Shown: in pieces, positions 1 to 10,279 of the stretch
How positions within the stretch are numbered: position 1 is the first letter of the stretch
Layout of the letters: every line of letters begins with the position of its first letter
NCBI GenBank assembly: GCA_900708905.1
Contig: CAADRB010000004.1
Span: forward strand, 3,030,303-3,094,302
Direction: 5' to 3'
From: Hymenolepis diminuta
Taxonomy: Eukaryota > Platyhelminthes > Cestoda > Cyclophyllidea > Hymenolepididae
Length of the DNA: 64,000 nt
Notes under the pieces: generated by a model
The model's database searches: none
What the model saw: only the letters and a program-made list of their open reading frames with translations
What the model was told of the DNA's origin: nothing
Translations under genes and position numbers: made by a program

Positions 1-1355
1 TTTCATGATTTGAGTTATTTTAATGAAACGAGAGGGTCAGTGATGGAGGGTATGGTGGACATTGACACAAAAAGTACATTGAAGAAAGTGGGTGATTTGG
101 CCACTCTCTCCCTTCCAATCGTGAAAATTGATTAGGAAATGATGAAGTGAGGTGGTGGGGGTGGATTTGTGAGATTTGGTGTGATTTGGTTTGATTTGGT
201 GGGATTTCGTTATTTGGGGTATTTTAATGAAATGGAAGGGTCAGTGATTGCGTGTATGGTGGAAATTGACACAAAAAGGACATTGAAGAAAGTGGGTGAT
301 TTGGCCACACGCTCGCATCCGATCGTGAAAATTGATTACGAAATAATGAAGTGAGGTGGTGGGGTGTGGATAGGTGAGATTTGGTGAGATTTGGTGGGAT
401 TTGGTGAAATTTCGTTATTTGAGGAATTCTGATGAAATGGAAGGGTCAGTGATGGAGTGTATGGTGGAAATTGACAAAAAGAGGACATTGCAGATAGAGG
501 GTGATTTGGCCACCCTCTCACATCCAATCCAAAAATTGACTAGGAAAAGATGAAGTGGGGTACTGGGGAGTGGATAGGTGAGATTTGGTGAAATTTCGTT
601 ATTTGAGGAATTTTGTTGAAATGGAAGGGTAGTAATGGAGGGTATGGTGGAAATTGACAAAATAATGACATTTAAAAAAGTTAGTGATTTGGCCACTATC
701 TCCCTTCCAATCGTGAATATTGACTAGGAATTGAATAAGGGAGGTGGTTGGGAGTGGATAGCCGAGATTTGGTGAGATTTGTTGAGATTTCATGATTTGA
801 GGAATTTTGATATAATGGAAGGGTAAGTATTGGAGTGTATGGTGGAAATTGACAAAAAAGGGACATTGAAGAAAGTGGGTGATTTGGCCACTCTCTCGCA
901 TCCAATCGTGAAAATTGACTAGGAAATGATGAAGTGAGGTGGTGGGGGGTGGATTTGTTTGATTTGGTGTGATTTGGTGTGATTTAGTGGGATTTCATGA
1001 TTTGAGGTATTTAGATGAAGTGGAAGGGTAAGTGATGGAGGGTATGCTGGAAATTGTCAAAAATTGGACATTGAAGAAAGTGGGTGATTTGGCCACTCCC
1101 TCGGATCCATTCCTGAAAATTGACTAGGAAATTAAGAAATGAGGTGGTTGGGAGTGGATTGGTTATATTTGGTGAGATTTGGTGAGATTTCTTTATTTGA
1201 GGAATTTTGAAGAAATGGATGTGTAAGTGATGGAGGGTATGGTGGAAAGTGACAAAAAATGACATTGAAGAAAGTTAATGATTTGGCCACTCTCTCGCAT
1301 CCAATCGTGAAAATTGACTAGGGAATAATTAAGGGTGATATTGGGGAGTGGATAT
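1..1355. repeat. Tandem satellite array, 184-206 bp unit (about seven copies, continues past left edge)
   Basis: The motif aagggtcagtgatgg and variants recurs near 25, 230, 435, 619, 813, 1019 and 1213, giving spacings of about 205, 205, 184, 194, 206 and 194. Each unit also carries ttggccactctctcgcatcc and a G-rich block (gaagtgaggtggtggggagt). It then has a run of GAGATTTGGT-like decamers ending in gaaatttcgttatttgagg. Four, four, two, three, four and three decamers match the spacings in order. Short frames overlapping the array are by-products of the repeat and not genes. The array ends near 1355, where unrelated AT-rich sequence begins. Confidence 0.95.
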
Positions 1356-2169
1356 CCGGAAGGAATTTCAGCACTCTTTAGAATGGGTTCACGAATATAG
1401 GTCACTTTCTCTCATTCAAATTTTCTAATTTGAATGATTCACTGATTTCACTGAATTTCACTGATTCAGTGAAACCTGATGACGCCTAGACAATTATATG
1501 AGCAGGATATTGAAAAGCGGTGACTATATTGATCTCGAAAGGACGTCAGTCGGTAATCAAAATGTAATCCATGGCTTTGGAATTTAATCAAAATTAATCA
1601 GTATTTAACGATAGTGTCACTGATTTATCAATGTGTTTTTACTACTATTCTTGGGCTATTCACATTAATTCTAATTACCGATTAAACGAATAGCAAATAA
1701 ATGTCATATTAATTGGAATGGTAATCCGCACCCTTAATAGCAGACACTTTATATCATATTTGTGATCTTCAACTCAAATTAGTAAACACCATGATGTCAG
1801 GCACCTAAAACAGGTTCAATATTATGTTGAGTCTATGCAAGCGTCATTATTTTCTCATTCTCAAATAGCATCGACTGATTTCTGTCTTCCGCATTAGGCC
1901 TTACAGTTTGAACTAGGAAAAGTACAATTTTCACCAACAAGCAGTTAGAACTCAATCTACTCGCCTGCTTTACACACGCTGATATTTGTGATTAGGCTCC
2001 TGTTTCTCCTGGTGGACTAGGCACAGATGGAGGGGATTAGGGGACTCGAGGCTCCACAGTTGGCGATTTCATTTAAGGTTCTTTCTTAGGTTCCGGTAGT
2101 TGTTGTTGCAGTAGTTGTGGTTGTGGTGGTGGAGGTGATTTAAGGGGGGAAGGTGCGTTAGGCTAAGGT

Positions 2170-2395
2170 TCCCTTGTGTGTGGCCCAAAGCTCGGGAAAT
2201 AAAACCAACCCTCACCTCCGCGTGGTCCCGAGTGGGCGCCAGACCTCATTCTCCATGACCCTAGGAGAATCCCCCAACTGGCGGCAAACGAGGGCTCTGG
2301 GGAGTCAGAATTGGCCAGTCGCATTAGTTAGGCCCTTCTGCTAATTCACCCCACGGACAATCGTTCGGACGGACGATCGATTGAAATACAACCTA
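2170..2395. other. GC-rich patch of unknown nature
   Basis: Markedly more G+C than its surroundings, including ggcccaaagctcgggaaat, cacctccgcgtggtcccgag and caactggcggcaaacgaggg. No frame gives a recognisable protein. A fragment of a dispersed repeat or the 5' part of a gene or element are both possible. Confidence 0.4.
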
Positions 2396-2443
2396 CTTCT
2401 TATTCTTCTTCTTCTACTTCTGCTCGCGCCTTCTTTTTGTGGA

Positions 2444-2690
2444 GTCTTCAACGAAGGTAATGAACACTTGAAGTGATTTCTTTCAATTTTAGGTCACATT
2501 TTCCTCCTAATCCGTTCAATAGACATTGGGAGAAATGAATGACAGAACTACCAACTACTAGTAGTCCTTTTATCGTCTTCAACGGAGGTAATGCAAATTT
2601 CATGTGACTTGTTCCAATTCTAGATCGACCTTCCCTCCCAATCCATGGAATTGACGGACGTTGGAGAGGATGAATGAACAGGCAATGTGA
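2444..2690 (+). repeat. 131-bp tandem duplication containing intron-like 36-nt segments
   Basis: gtcttcaacgaaggtaatg at 2444 recurs as gtcttcaacggaggtaatg at 2575, and similarity continues through the ttcctccyaatcc and gagaraatgaatga regions. In both copies the segment starting at gtaatg is exactly 36 nt long and ends in a pyrimidine-rich tract plus tag (2457-2492 and 2588-2623). Confidence 0.6.
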
Positions 2691-4203
2691 CTTGTGAAGG
2701 TGAAAACTGTGGACTCGCTAAGCTCCATTCTTCATTACCAGAGGATTCACAAATTTGATGTCAACTCCCTCCTCACACAATTTTGTACCAATCTATTTTA
2801 TTTACTTTGCATGAAATAGAAGTGCTTGGTTCTCCAACTTTTCTTCTTCTTCACTTTTTCGTCTCTGTCTTCTTTACTATCTGTCATTTTGGCTGATGTT
2901 GCTATCACTGCTATTACTATCAGGCCGATGCTACAAGTATAATTCGCGGTGGGTGAGATGTGAGTTGTCAATGGAATTTGGATATGGAATTAAGATTATG
3001 TGGGATGATGGAGCCTAGAGAGTAAGAGAAGACCCTAATCGAAATTGGCTATTGGGGTGGTGTTTGTTAATGAGCTCGCAGAATGTTGCAGCCTTTGCTC
3101 TCACCTATCCATCAATCCAATCTATCAATCTAATCTCGCTTGAAATTATAGTGCACACCTATGGCCTATGGCTTGATGATAAGCAAAGAATAGAATGAGA
3201 AAACTTACAACTTACTACTATTATGTCTTGACCATAACATTACTCGCCATATATTTTAACTGTGAGAGAAACCTTTCACAATGCCATAGTTAAGGCAACC
3301 AAGTCTTGTCTCGTCACTTTCCCCCATCCACAGATGTCCCCACTATCTACTTGTTGACATCTTCGCCAGCGCCAATACGGTACGGTTGATGTGAATAATA
3401 ATTGAAGTGAAATCAAGGAAACCGACTTCGAATGTGCTGTCTAATGTGCAACAATTTGCCACTTGCGTGGAAAGACCAATTAGCCACTTTTTCAGATTTT
3501 TCGCTCTTTCGAAATTTAAAATAGTAATCGCATTTCCCTGAGCGAATTCTATTCCACTCACTCACTCACTCTCTCACTCATTCATCCACTCAAGCGAAAG
3601 ACATTCTGCTAACTATTTTGAAGATTCAAAATTTCAAATCAGAACTGGAGGTGTGAGAAGAAATCAGGCCAAGTCGAACTTCCCAATATGGATTCATCTT
3701 GCGTCGTGAAAGTGTTGTGTTTGAGCTTGAAGTGAAAGATTTCGGAGCTCAGAGTAACACGCTAGATGCTAATGCAAAATCAATGAAGTAAGGGTGAATG
3801 AAGTGGACCGAATGTTTGCCTAAACCACTCATTCATAATCAAAGAATTTGATTGAAATTGGATATGCGTTCAAAAATGTTCACTTTCAAGTGAGTGGATA
3901 TCGAACAACCTGAAGGCCTAATTGTGTTTCGTTGCTTAATACGCTGTTCAAATAGGCAGCCAATCACGTGGTATTGAGATGCGTGCGTTGAAAGTATAAA
4001 TTGGAGCATGGGAGGACGGAGTGGATAAGGGCTACCTCAAGGGGCGGATCTCGGGATAGCGTATGCCGCAACTCTCGGCATTTCAACATTTCACCTAGTT
4101 ACGTATTTATAGTTTTACCGTGATGCACTTTAATTTGACTTAACTCATTTCTCTTCCCGAGGCATCTCCTTGGTTTGGGTGTTCACAGGTTGGTTGGGTG
4201 GGT

Positions 4204-4223
4204 GGTCGGTCGGTCGGTCGGTC
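4204..4223. repeat. (GGTC)5 microsatellite
   Basis: Five perfect GGTC units followed by a mutated sixth. Confidence 0.95.
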
Positions 4224-4432
4224 GACGGGCTTTGCATGTAGTCTGTTTTACATTAGTAGCGATTCTTCTCTCTTCCGTTTCGTTTCGTTCCCTTTCCTTT
4301 CGTTTTGTTTCGTTCTTTTCGTAAGATAAGCTCTTCAATGTAGCTTGTTTTAATTTACAAAGGTATTTATTTTCGTGTGTTGTAGAATATCTTAGTTTTG
4401 TGCAGGGCGTCCTGTGAGGAGAGTGGTTTTAG

Positions 4433-4745
4433 TCTGTCCAAATGACGAAAATTGGAATTTGAAGAATGTGGACGTTTTGGAAACTCTCTCTTTATAAACA
4501 CTAATAAATGCCAATGAAACGATGCAATGAGTTGATGAGGAGTAGATTGATTTGATTTTATGAGATTTCATTTTTTCGTCATTTTTCACCAAAACAACAA
4601 TTTATGAAGGGTATGGGAGGAATTTACGAAATTTGGAATTTAAAGAAATTGGGTTTTTTGGCCACTCCCTCGCTTTTAACTATGGATGTGAATGGAATGG
4701 ATGAAATGAGGTGGTAGGGAGTTGATTGTTGAGATTTTTTGAGAT
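4433..4745. repeat. Two decayed copies of the same satellite
   Basis: Landmarks of the young unit recur in order. They are tggaatttgaagaatgtgg, then a degraded ttggaaactctctc near 4477, gaggagtagattgatttgat, gaagggtatgggagg near 4606, ttggccactccctcg near 4659, gaaatgaggtggtaggga near 4704 and gagatttttt. Copy spacing is about 180 bp. This links the young array on the left to the older block on the right. Confidence 0.8.
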
Positions 4746-5364
4746 CTTATTGTGGTGACGATGGTGGTTTTGATGATGGTGCTATTGGTGATGACTGTGT
4801 TTGTGGTATTTGTTGTGGATATTTTGTATTTTGCGTCAGTTACGTTTGAGACACTTCAGAATGTGTTTTTGTGCAGGTTGGATAGCGCTGTTTATTCAAT
4901 ATTGTATTGATTGCGATGCAGTTATTTTGCTTGTGGTGTGTGATGGAGGTTATGAATGAAATTCCGTTCTTATACTTAATGATTCCTTCCTGGTATCCCT
5001 GATGAGGGACGCTTCCTCACCGAGCTGCGCTGATACTTTATAGGAAATGTTGGATCCCTTAGTAGGAAGAAGAAAAGCCTTTATGGCTCTTAATCAAATT
5101 TCTTCTTTTAACAGGCTTCCTATTGTTTGAGGATAACATTGTGGAGGGTATGACCTTTTTCTATTGTTAACTCCTGCAAAAGTCCTGATAGAGAGTCGAA
5201 ATGAGTTGAGTATTCATATGGGTTACAATTATCCCTGGTAGTCCATGAGTCGAGAATGTATATGGCAAAGACTGCCCATCAACGTAGCAAAATTTGAAGA
5301 CAGGCTGTGTTGAAATTATGATTTTTACGCATTTGATGATAATAGTTTTATCCTATTTCTAAAT

Positions 5365-7135
5365 TAAATTCTAAATTAGGAGGGTAGCTGTTTGGGAATG
5401 TATATTAAAATTTCATCAAAGTCGGTACTTTAATCACTTCTTTGCAAATAAACATCAAAAATTGCTCTCATATGGTGAACCAAGCTAGTGCGGACTAGTT
5501 TCTTGAGAGTTGCTCCAATTTCATATTTGTCAGAATTTTTATGGAAAATCAAAATTAGGAGAGTAGTTGGGGGAAAATGAAAAAATTGGAATTTCAACAA
5601 GGTACATGGTTTAGCCACTTTACCACATCCATAAATGAATGCTTCCTCTCATGTAATTAAATAATATGGTAAAGAGGAGATCTGTGAGATTTTTGAAAAT
5701 TCCATTTATGGTCCATTTTTCGCGATAACTCGAAATTGGGATCACACGGAAGACTATGACCAAAGTTGGAATTGCAGCAAAGTCAGCGTTTTGACCAATT
5801 TCCACACCAATTTTAAAACCTTTTTCCCATATGAAGAGGAGTAGATCCGTGATAATTTAGAAAATTTCAAACTTGATAACTTGAGAGGATGCGGAGGAAA
5901 GTGAGTAAAAATAGTTTCAACAAAGTCCGTTTTCTGTTTCCTTAGGCACATCCGAACATCAAACCTTAATCTCATAAGATGAAATAAGGTTATGCGGAGT
6001 AGATTCGTGTGAATTTAGAAGAGCTCATTTGCAGTTGACATTTCACAGAAACTGTAAGTTGGATGGGTATGGAGAAAGATGAGAAAGCGTAATTTCAACA
6101 GGGTTGTGGTTTGGTTAAAATGATCTTAAATGCTGATATAAATTGGTGAAAATTAGATTAGTAAGAACCCTTAGGTTTCATTTGAATCTGATTTTTTTAC
6201 GAAAACTCTAAATTGGGAGAGTATGGAAGACAGTTATTGAAGTTAAAATTTAAACGAAGCCTGTTTTTGGTCACCTTGTCACATACAAAAATAAAGCTTC
6301 CTCGAATTCGATGACATACGGTAATGCGGAGTAGGTGCTTGAAAATTAATACTATTTCATTTTCGGCCGATTGTTGAAGGGAACTGCAAATTTGGAGGGT
6401 ATGTAGGAAAGTGACCAAAATTAAGATGCGAAATTTGTACTTGCTTTGACCTCTTTGTCATATGCATTTTAAAACCTACCTCCCATGTGAAGAACTATGG
6501 TTATGAGGAGTAGATTCGTGAGATTTTAAAGGAGTTCATTTGAGGCTGACATTTCATGAAAACTGAAAAATGGAAGAGTTTCAAGGAAGGTGAAATTGAA
6601 ATTTTAACAAGATCCGTGTTTTGGTCACTTTGTCACATCAAGACCTCAAAACGTGCCCTCATATAATGAAATTAGGCTGTGCGGTTTACTTTTGTGAGAT
6701 GTGGAGAAATTTCATTTCCTGCCCTTTTTGACCGAACTCTCAGTTTAGGGGGTATCTTCATAAATGACCAGAATTTGACTATCAAATAATCTGGTGTATT
6801 GGCCACTCCTTCACATCCAAATATCATAATTTCCTTTCCTGCAATAGAAGTAGTTTTTGCGAATTAGTTTCGTGCGATATGGCGAAATTTTACTTTCCTC
6901 CGAGTTTACACAAAACTCACGCATTTGTTTGTATCGAGGAAAGCGATCAGAACTGGGATTTCAATAACGTCATCGTTTTGGCGACTTCCACATACAACCA
7001 CTAGAACTTCAATCCTTCGATGAAATTAGGTTGGGCGGATTAGTTTTGTGAGATTTGGCGAAATTTTATTTTCAAAAGAATGTTCACCGAAATTCCACCT
7101 GTAGGACGTTATCAACGGAAGTGATCAAAATATAA
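5365..7135. repeat. Old, diverged satellite block (about ten copies, roughly 170-180 bp)
   Basis: The anchor ttggtcactttgtcacatc and variants appears near 5430, 5610, 5790, 5935, 6115, 6268, 6448, 6632, 6800 and 6980. Around each anchor the order is a gggagggtatgg-like block, aatttcaacaaagtccgt, the anchor, then gaaattaggttatgcggagt, agattcgtgagattt and gaaatttcattt. This matches the layout of the 1-1355 array but with only one or two decamers per unit and much greater divergence. Small minus-strand frames across this block are repeat by-products. Confidence 0.85.
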
Positions 7136-8389
7136 TTTAACCCCCATAATTGTGATCTTGAATTGCTTAATTTGTACGTATTTTTCTTCCCTATTATAGT
7201 TTTTTATATGAAACATTTTATCTCATGATTTATTCAAGCACCCGATTTATTTGATCAAATTTCATGACTACAAGCATAACCTGCATCCTAGCATCGCATT
7301 ATAAAATTTGAAACTTTACCCTAACTGAGAAATTAAGCGATCCAAACCCTCTGCAATTCACCCAAAAAGCCTTGATTTTCCGAATAGACAATTTTATTAT
7401 GTCCACTGTATAAATCCCGGAAATAAAAAGATGGATAATGGCGAAGTAATAAATATAGCTAATAGATTCGGCCCTTTAAGGCGTCATTGACCCTTCACTA
7501 CAATCTATCAGTGGGAAAATCAGATACCTCAGCTTCTGACCTGTTTTCCTAAATTATTACGCTCCGCTAGACAGATCAATTCATTCTAATTCTCTAAAAA
7601 TTTAATCGGGTTCATCAAAGAAGGCAGATACCTACCCCCTCTAAAACAGATGAACCGACTTAGGGAATTCTAATTCATCTACTTTTATCTTCAAAAATTC
7701 ATTCACAACTTTTCTTTCTCCATATCTCTTAACCTTGATTTGCAAAAATAATCTACCTAGCTACAGACACATAAAGAGAATGCACAACGTGTTTGTTAAT
7801 AAATGAACCGGTGATCTAGCAACCAAACAGTAAAATACTCTGCTATTCCTCCATCCGTAAGTCTTCCAGTTTCAATTAATTAATTGTTTGTTTTCCATAA
7901 CATTATGAATGATTTTTTTTTGTACTTTTATTTCCAATTACTTTCATGTTTAACCACTTTCAGTCTGTTATTTCTACGCTCTACAAACCCCATATTCCAG
8001 GCAGAAGGTGGAAGAATACAAGTTATCTTTGCTGTAGAGAAAGTTTAATGCACATCACCTCGAACTAAAATAAAGTATAGTATAATTCATATTAGTTTGA
8101 ATAAACAATTTGAGGGTAAGTCAAGTTTTCAATAATAAGAGGAGGAAAATGTAAATATAAATTAATTTCGTCAAAGAAAAATACTTAATATTTTTTCATA
8201 ATTAAAACGTATCTTCCTCGTAGAATTCTTCCTCGGGTTCGCTTGATGCCCTTCTGTTGGTTCCGCATTCCTGCTTGTCAAATTACTTCTTTTTCAGGGG
8301 CGTATTCGGGTAATCAATGCAACTTTGATTTGCTTCTCCCTCCCATTAGTATTAACATTGGAAAGTTTCATCAAGTCTTGGGTGAGAGG
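7136..8389. other. AT-rich stretch without recognisable gene
   Basis: No repeat unit, exon pattern or recognisable frame. The 8416-8748 plus-strand frame just beyond it is antisense to the gag remnant. Confidence 0.6.
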
Positions 8390-9587
8390 TAGTCTAAAAG
8401 TTCTCGAGTACAGCTTTGAGCTTTCTTAGCATGGCTTACTTCCCTTTTACTCAGGACCTGTCCTTTTTCTTTTTCTTGATTCGAGGTGTTCAGTTCGAAT
8501 GCTTGGAACGGAACACTGCATTCGTCTCTGGTTTCGAGGGAAGATCTCCATTCTCTGTCTTTCTGACTGCATTCACTTTCAGTTCAGGTTTCCATCCGTT
8601 GACCATTCCAGGAACTAGTTCAGGAGGCTGGTCCCTTTTCTTACCCTTCTATCCAATCACTTTTGTAACGCGTTCGTTTGGATTCTTCTGCGAGTTTTCA
8701 TTTTGCTTCACGTCCATTTTTGAGCTGGCTATTGATTCTGTCTCTTGACTGATCATTGGTTTAACTCTCTACATGGTGCTCTTCTTTCTGAGTTCTGGTT
8801 TAGTTTGATACATTTTTTCCTTAGGTCCTCGTTTGCCACAAAAATTGCAAATACGACATTTGTGCGAACGGAATCGGGCAAAGTGCAACTCATTACAAGG
8901 TCAGTATTCAGTTAGAATTTTACGAAGAGAGGAAAGATTCCAGATCCTCTAGAAATTCGATTAAAAAATTTTGTTCACCAGACTTTTGTTGATTCACTCC
9001 ACTGTAAAACTCAGTGTCCAATTTTATATCATCGGCAAGATTCTCTGATGTACCTTTTTCGAGCATTCTGAGGATCCGACAACAAATATCAGACTGACAG
9101 AGTTCTCGAAGACGACTTTTAAATGGCATTTCATAATGCCAAAAAATCACCGAGTTCAAGCACAATTGGTCCAATCTTCATCATGAACTTCAGTAAGAGA
9201 AAGACATTTAAAACACATTTTTAGCCCGGTAAGCGTTTTAACAAACAAATATGAGGGATTGAAGACCGTTTCATAAAAGTTAAGATCCACAACTGTTCTT
9301 AATTGGACAACACATTTGAGTCCTTTATTTTCTGACATTCCTGACCGCCATAACTTTTACGATATCTGAGGTGTCAGCAAGATCGCTTTGAAAATACCGT
9401 CACACTTTTTAAATTAATTTTCAAAACTTTGACTTGCTTCTGGGTCATAATGAAATTCATTAACTTGTAAAACTAGAGAGTCTGCAGATGGTTTGGGTAA
9501 GGAAATATCCATTATTTCAGTTTTCATTTCCATCAACTTAGAAGAACCTTCTTGGAAGATCGTAAGATTTTTCTGCTGTTTTTCGAC
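8390..9587 (-). pseudogene. Decayed Gypsy-type LTR retrotransposon gag
   Basis: Minus-strand frames here carry several in-frame stops and shifts but keep gag-like blocks in order. First is a coiled N-part with QQKNL and EEMK-like residues (about 9587-9480). Next is NEFHYDPEASQSF (about 9435-9461), MSENKGLKC and VNPSYLF-like text in the frame ending near 9156, then LNSVIFW and CRILRMLEKGTSENLADD (frame 9174-8920). Last is HFARFRSHKCRICNFCGKRG (about 8825-8897), a damaged zinc knuckle in which one Cys is replaced and the final His is lost. A lysine-rich tail with stops follows to about 8390. I recall EFHYDPEA, the R-LL-LE block and the HFARF...HKC knuckle from Gypsy gag proteins of flatworms and other invertebrates. 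No protease, reverse transcriptase or LTR pair is seen, so this is an isolated remnant. Confidence 0.72.
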
Positions 9588-9894
9588 AATTCGTCATAAC
9601 GCCCCCGTTGTTTCTTCAGAAAATCCATTCTTCCTGGGAATAACCTCAATTATATTTCATGAATAAATGTAAATAAAAACCTACAAGACCGAAATACCAA
9701 TCAGAGAAGAAGGAATGAGCACAAGCTCTTGTTGTCATTAGTAAAAACTTATTTGAGTTCAACTCAACTATATGAAGCTCAACGTAACTCATACTAGTTA
9801 GCATTAGCAATTTAAGGAATAATCTTTATTTTCGATAATAATTAGAAGATAATATAAAATAAAGAGTGACTTTGGCAAGGTAAATATTTAATAA

Positions 9895-10215
9895 TTTTTC
9901 CATAACAATTACCCTATCTTTCGATGCGAAACATCATATTTCATTAATCTCTCACTTACTAACCCCAAAAACATAAAGGTAGATTTCTCAAATGCCACAG
10001 CTGAAGCAATCTTTGAGGCTAACGATCAATGTGCTCTCGAGATATACCCAGAAGTAGCACTAATCTCTGTCAAGCTGGTGGAACATACAACTCAAAAGGG
10101 GCATATAATTGGGAGACGAACAAATGGATTGCAAGTGCGATATCTATGTCAACCCATAACAACCTCAGTTTCAAGACGTCGGCTTGAACTCTCTATTTGG
10201 CATCCTGGCATGTAA
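9895..10215 (+). other. Met-less open frame of about 106 codons, unknown
   Basis: The plus frame is open from after the TAA at 9892-9894 to the TAA at 10213-10215 and has mixed, protein-like composition, for example NATAEAIFEANDQCALEIYP and LVEHTTQKGHIIGRRTNG. It contains no ATG before the terminal GGM, so it could only be an exon or a decayed coding piece. A second open piece one frame over (about 10158-10277) contains FGILACKVNDHLSIVFYQTG. I do not recognise either. A chance frame is the main alternative, and the nearby gag remnant is on the opposite strand. Confidence 0.3.
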
Positions 10216-10279
10216 GGTTAACGACCATCTATCGATCGTGTTCTACCAAACAGGGGATGAAATTCAGCAAATATGAATG

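Larger units (their letters stand above)
1356..4432. other. Non-satellite segment between satellite blocks
   Basis: About 3.1 kb unlike the flanking arrays. It holds a GC-rich patch (about 2170-2395), a 131-bp duplication (2444-2690), TCAC-rich sequence near 3555-3590, a GGTC run (4204-4223) and TTTCG/TTCC-rich sequence near 4270-4330. A 72-codon minus frame at 3343-3561 resembles nothing I know. It could be a large insertion into an older satellite array, but I could not find terminal repeats. Confidence 0.5.

Noticed and set aside
169..1405. Seven short frames on both strands in the first 1.4 kb
   Set aside because: They are translations of the tandem satellite and recur with the unit.
4985..5035. 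Possible hammerhead ribozyme core (CTGATGAG followed by a paired-looking stem)
   Set aside because: The required GAAA core element and a closing helix are not present in the right place.
8416..8748. Plus-strand 110-codon frame, Phe/Ser-rich
   Set aside because: It is antisense to the lysine-rich tail of the gag remnant, which explains its composition.
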